Positions 62,247 to 64,000 of a stretch of 64,000 nucleotides of DNA are shown here, in pieces. Each line of letters starts with the position of its first letter. Position 1 is the first letter of the stretch. The translations under genes and the position numbers were made by a program. Source of the DNA: Halogranum rubrum. Its GTDB lineage: Archaea; Halobacteriota; Halobacteria; Halobacteriales; Haloferacaceae. The stretch is from the NCBI RefSeq assembly GCF_900114455.1, contig NZ_FOTC01000002.1:281012-345011 (forward strand), in the 5' to 3' direction. Under the pieces are notes generated by a model that did no database searches, was not told the DNA's origin, and saw only the letters and a list, made by a program, of their open reading frames with translations.

Positions 62247-63104
62247 ATGCAGTACCACGTCGACGGCGAACTCCGCGACGCCGACGAGGCGACGGTGAAC
62301 GTCCGCGACCGAGGCTTCCTCTACGGCGACGCCGCCTTCGAGACACTCCGCGCGTACGGCGGCGAGGTGTTCGAGTGGGCGGCCCACGCCGAGCGCCTGC
62401 GAGAGACCTGCGAGACGCTCGAACTCGACCACGACCTGACCGACGAGGACCTCCGCAGCCGAATCGACGAGACACTCGCGGCGAACGACATCGACGAGGC
62501 GTACGTCCGCCTGTCGGTGACTCGCGGCGTCCAACCCGGGAAACTCACGCCGAGCGAGGAGATCGACCCGACCGTCGTCGTCATCGTGAAGGAGTTGCCG
62601 CGCGGTGGCCGCGGAAGCGACTCCGTCTGGGACGGCCCGGCGACGCTTCAAACCGTCCGGACACAGCGCGTCGCGGACCGCGCGATTCCGGCGAACGCGA
62701 AGACCCACAACTATCTGAACGGCATTCTGGCGCGACTCGAACTCCGGGCGACAGGTGCGGACGAGGCACTCGTGCTCGACGCCGACGGCCACCTCGCCGA
62801 GGGCGCGACGAGTAACCTCTTTTTCGTCGACGGACAGGCGCTCAAGACGCCGAGTCTCGACGGTCCGGTGCTCCCGGGTGTCACCCGCTCCGTCGTCCTC
62901 AACCTCGCTCGCTCGGAGGAGATTCCGGTCGAGGAGGGGACGTACACGCTCGACGACGTGCGGAACGCAGACGAGGTGTTTCTCACGAACACGACGTGGG
63001 AGATTCGGCCCGTCGACACGGTCGACGGTCTCGACGTCGACGGTGGCCCGGTGACTGCGCTCCTCTCGAAACTCTACGACGAGCGCGTCGAGGCGTACTA
63101 CTGA
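62247..63104 (+). CDS. pabC: Aminodeoxychorismate lyase / class IV aminotransferase (PabC)
   Basis: From ATG 62247, 285 residues of the class IV PLP fold. RDRGFLYGDAAFETLRAYGG is the N-terminal signature, PANAKTHNYLNGILA contains the PLP-binding Lys152, and EGATSNLFFVDG is the family C-terminal site. PabC removes pyruvate from aminodeoxychorismate to give 4-aminobenzoate; branched-chain aminotransferases look similar, but the PabAB context favours PabC. Confidence 0.88.
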   Translation: MQYHVDGELRDADEATVNVRDRGFLYGDAAFETLRAYGGEVFEWAAHAERLRETCETLELDHDLTDEDLRSRIDETLAANDIDEAYVRLSVTRGVQPGKLTPSEEIDPTVVVIVKELPRGGRGSDSVWDGPATLQTVRTQRVADRAIPANAKTHNYLNGILARLELRATGADEALVLDADGHLAEGATSNLFFVDGQALKTPSLDGPVLPGVTRSVVLNLARSEEIPVEEGTYTLDDVRNADEVFLTNTTWEIRPVDTVDGLDVDGGPVTALLSKLYDERVEAYY

Positions 63105-63157
63105 GCGGTCGGTCGCAAGCTACAGACCTAAATCCCGTCACCGAGTAGCGAGAGTCG

Positions 63158-63577
63158 ATGCAGGCTGCCCGCCAGATTACGACGGTCGACGAGGTGCCGG
63201 AGAAGAGCACGTTCCTCTTTACCGTGCGCGACACCGAGACAGACGAAGAACGGGAGGCGATTCTCGTCAGAACCGACGGCGAGATAGTCGGGTGGCTCAA
63301 CTACTGCCAACACTACACGCACATCAAACTCGACAAAGGGTCCGGTGCGCCGATGCGTGACGGCGAGGTCATCTGTGCGAACCACGGAGCGTACTTCGAG
63401 TGTGACACGGGCCGCTGTACCTTCGGTCCGTGCGAAGGCGCGTACCTGAACGGTCTCGACCTCTCCGTGGAGGACGGCGTCGTCTCACTCGCCGACGGGG
63501 GCTACGAGTTCGTCGCCGCCGGCCCCATCGAGTCCGACCCCGCAGACCTCTCCTCGAAGTCGAACATGGAGTTCTGA
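63158..63577 (+). CDS. Rieske [2Fe-2S] protein
   Basis: A 139-residue single-domain Rieske protein. C50-x-H52 and C73-x2-H76 in CQHYTHI and CANHGAYF are the cluster ligands. It lacks an N-terminal membrane anchor, so it is a soluble ferredoxin-like electron carrier rather than a cytochrome bc1 subunit. No oxygenase gene is adjacent. It may serve a redox enzyme elsewhere. Confidence 0.9.
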   Translation: MQAARQITTVDEVPEKSTFLFTVRDTETDEEREAILVRTDGEIVGWLNYCQHYTHIKLDKGSGAPMRDGEVICANHGAYFECDTGRCTFGPCEGAYLNGLDLSVEDGVVSLADGGYEFVAAGPIESDPADLSSKSNMEF

Positions 63578-63579
63578 GG

Positions 63580-63744
63580 CTACTGGGTCTCTTCGTAGGA
63601 GCGCTCGATGTACGCCGCGAGTTCGCGCTTCGGGTGCGCTCGCCGGAGGTGGCTGACCAACGTGACCTCTGCTGCGAGTGAGTGGTGGCACAGCGGGCAC
63701 TCGACCGGTAGCCGTGTCGCACTCCGTTCTTTATCGGTACTCAT
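63580..63744 (-). CDS. Small zinc-finger protein (54 aa)
   Basis: ATG 63744 to TAG 63580 gives 54 residues with CPLCHHSLAAEVTLVSHLRR and then AH, a C-x2-C...H-x4-H finger, and a basic/charged end (KRELAAYIERSYEETQ). It converges on the Rieske gene with 2 bp between stops. The codon bias is typical of the genome. It is probably nucleic-acid or protein binding. Confidence 0.75.
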   Translation of the reverse strand: MSTDKERSATRLPVECPLCHHSLAAEVTLVSHLRRAHPKRELAAYIERSYEETQ

Positions 63745-63822
63745 GCCGTACTACAGGTGCGCTGAGGGCAAAAAGCCGTGTGCGCGACGAGACGCGCCGC
63801 TTGTGCGTTGAGTTCCTGAAAA

Positions 63823-63887
63823 TAGCGGGAAGTAGAGTTGAACCTCAGTCGCTCCGCTACGCTTCGCTCCTTGGTTCAAACTACTCC
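63823..63887 (-). repeat. Partial duplicate of tRNA-Met 3' end with inverted partner
   Basis: Positions 63823-63843 match the 3' end of the tRNA at 63960-63980 at 20 of 21 bases. About 30 bases further, GGTTCAAACTAC (63873-63884) is a near inverted copy of GTAGAGTTGAACC (63832-63844), so the stretch could fold into a hairpin. It looks like a displaced attachment-site remnant. Confidence 0.7.
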
Positions 63888-63959
63888 ATACAACTCGCAC
63901 GGACTCACAGCTATCACGCCGAGACGAGACTCGGCGTCTGAGTGTAAGTCCGAGAGAAG

Positions 63960-64000
63960 TAGCGGGAAGTAGATTTGAACTACCGATCTCCGGGTTATGA
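63960..64000 (-). tRNA. Initiator tRNA-Met (CAU), 3' half only
   Basis: The window ends at U33. Read on the minus strand, CAT anticodon, AA, stem CCCGG, variable AGATC, T-arm GGTAG-TTCAAAT-CTACT, acceptor strand TCCCGCT and discriminator A fit a tRNA. U72 would pair with A1, the archaeal initiator signature. No CCA is encoded. Confidence 0.85.

Noticed and set aside
1-64000. CRISPR arrays, rRNA genes or complete insertion sequences
   Set aside because: No regularly spaced identical repeats with unique spacers, no rRNA sequence and no transposase gene were seen on either strand.

Overview
The window reads as chromosome of an extremely halophilic archaeon of class Halobacteria, probably near Haloferacaceae. 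Proteins are very acidic and rich in Asp and Glu, and GC is high with strong third-position bias. Genes typical of the class are present: FtsZ1-SecE-Spt5, CetZ, NreA, an rnhA operon protein, DTD2-type D-aminoacyl-tRNA deacylase, PolX with a PHP domain, and many small zinc-ribbon proteins. Several genes start at or close to their promoter (leaderless), and 4-bp start/stop overlaps are frequent.

Layout. 1-2414: truncated DUF429 gene, zinc ribbon plus Hsp20 pair, FAD oxidoreductase. 2470-4760: lower-GC accessory islet with two lipoproteins and VapBC, separated by three copies of an about 86-bp repeat. 4760-7690: small haloarchaeal proteins and a secreted protein with nine 21-residue curlin-like repeats. 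7950-11700: Nudix hydrolase, a GT81-like glycosyltransferase, MFS transporter and a zinc-finger microprotein. 11700-11830: a 10-bp tandem array. 11819-15556: aldo/keto reductase, DHH phosphoesterase, epimerase-like protein. 15664-25476: one minus-strand operon for a type IV pilus-like machine (coiled-coil protein, PilB ATPase, PilC membrane protein, four pilin-like or anchored proteins), divergent from a CetZ tubulin-like gene.

26657-36891: methyltransferase, phosphatase-superfamily enzyme, PolX, Mut7-C, DUF5788, DUF5789 and DUF302 proteins, NreA, RNase HI and its operon partner. 36926-48054: PadR regulator, pyrophosphatase, a 36-residue microprotein behind a palindrome, rhomboid protease overlapping endonuclease V, SDR, Get3/ArsA ATPase, Tat-exported protein, aminotransferase, ABC exporter, CinA, membrane hydrolase. 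48183-50448: orphan ABC-2 permease, then a second islet whose single-gene units are separated by three copies of the same 86-bp repeat. 50660-58161: PHP-like protein, zinc fingers, Spt5-SecE-FtsZ1, DTD2, Na/Ca antiporter, shikimate dehydrogenase. 58207-64000: acidic HhH protein, 4-aminobenzoate-type cluster (chorismate-enzyme I, PabA, membrane protein, PabC), Rieske protein, small zinc finger, and the 3' half of an initiator tRNA-Met with a nearby partial duplicate of its 3' end.

The most unusual signals are (1) the 86-bp imperfect-hairpin repeat that separates single genes, each with its own promoter, at two loci about 45 kb apart, which looks like a gene-cassette arrangement; (2) the curlin-like 21-residue repeat protein, a candidate haloarchaeal amyloid or biofilm fibre; and (3) the helical-pitch 10-bp tandem array. 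All alignments were made by eye.
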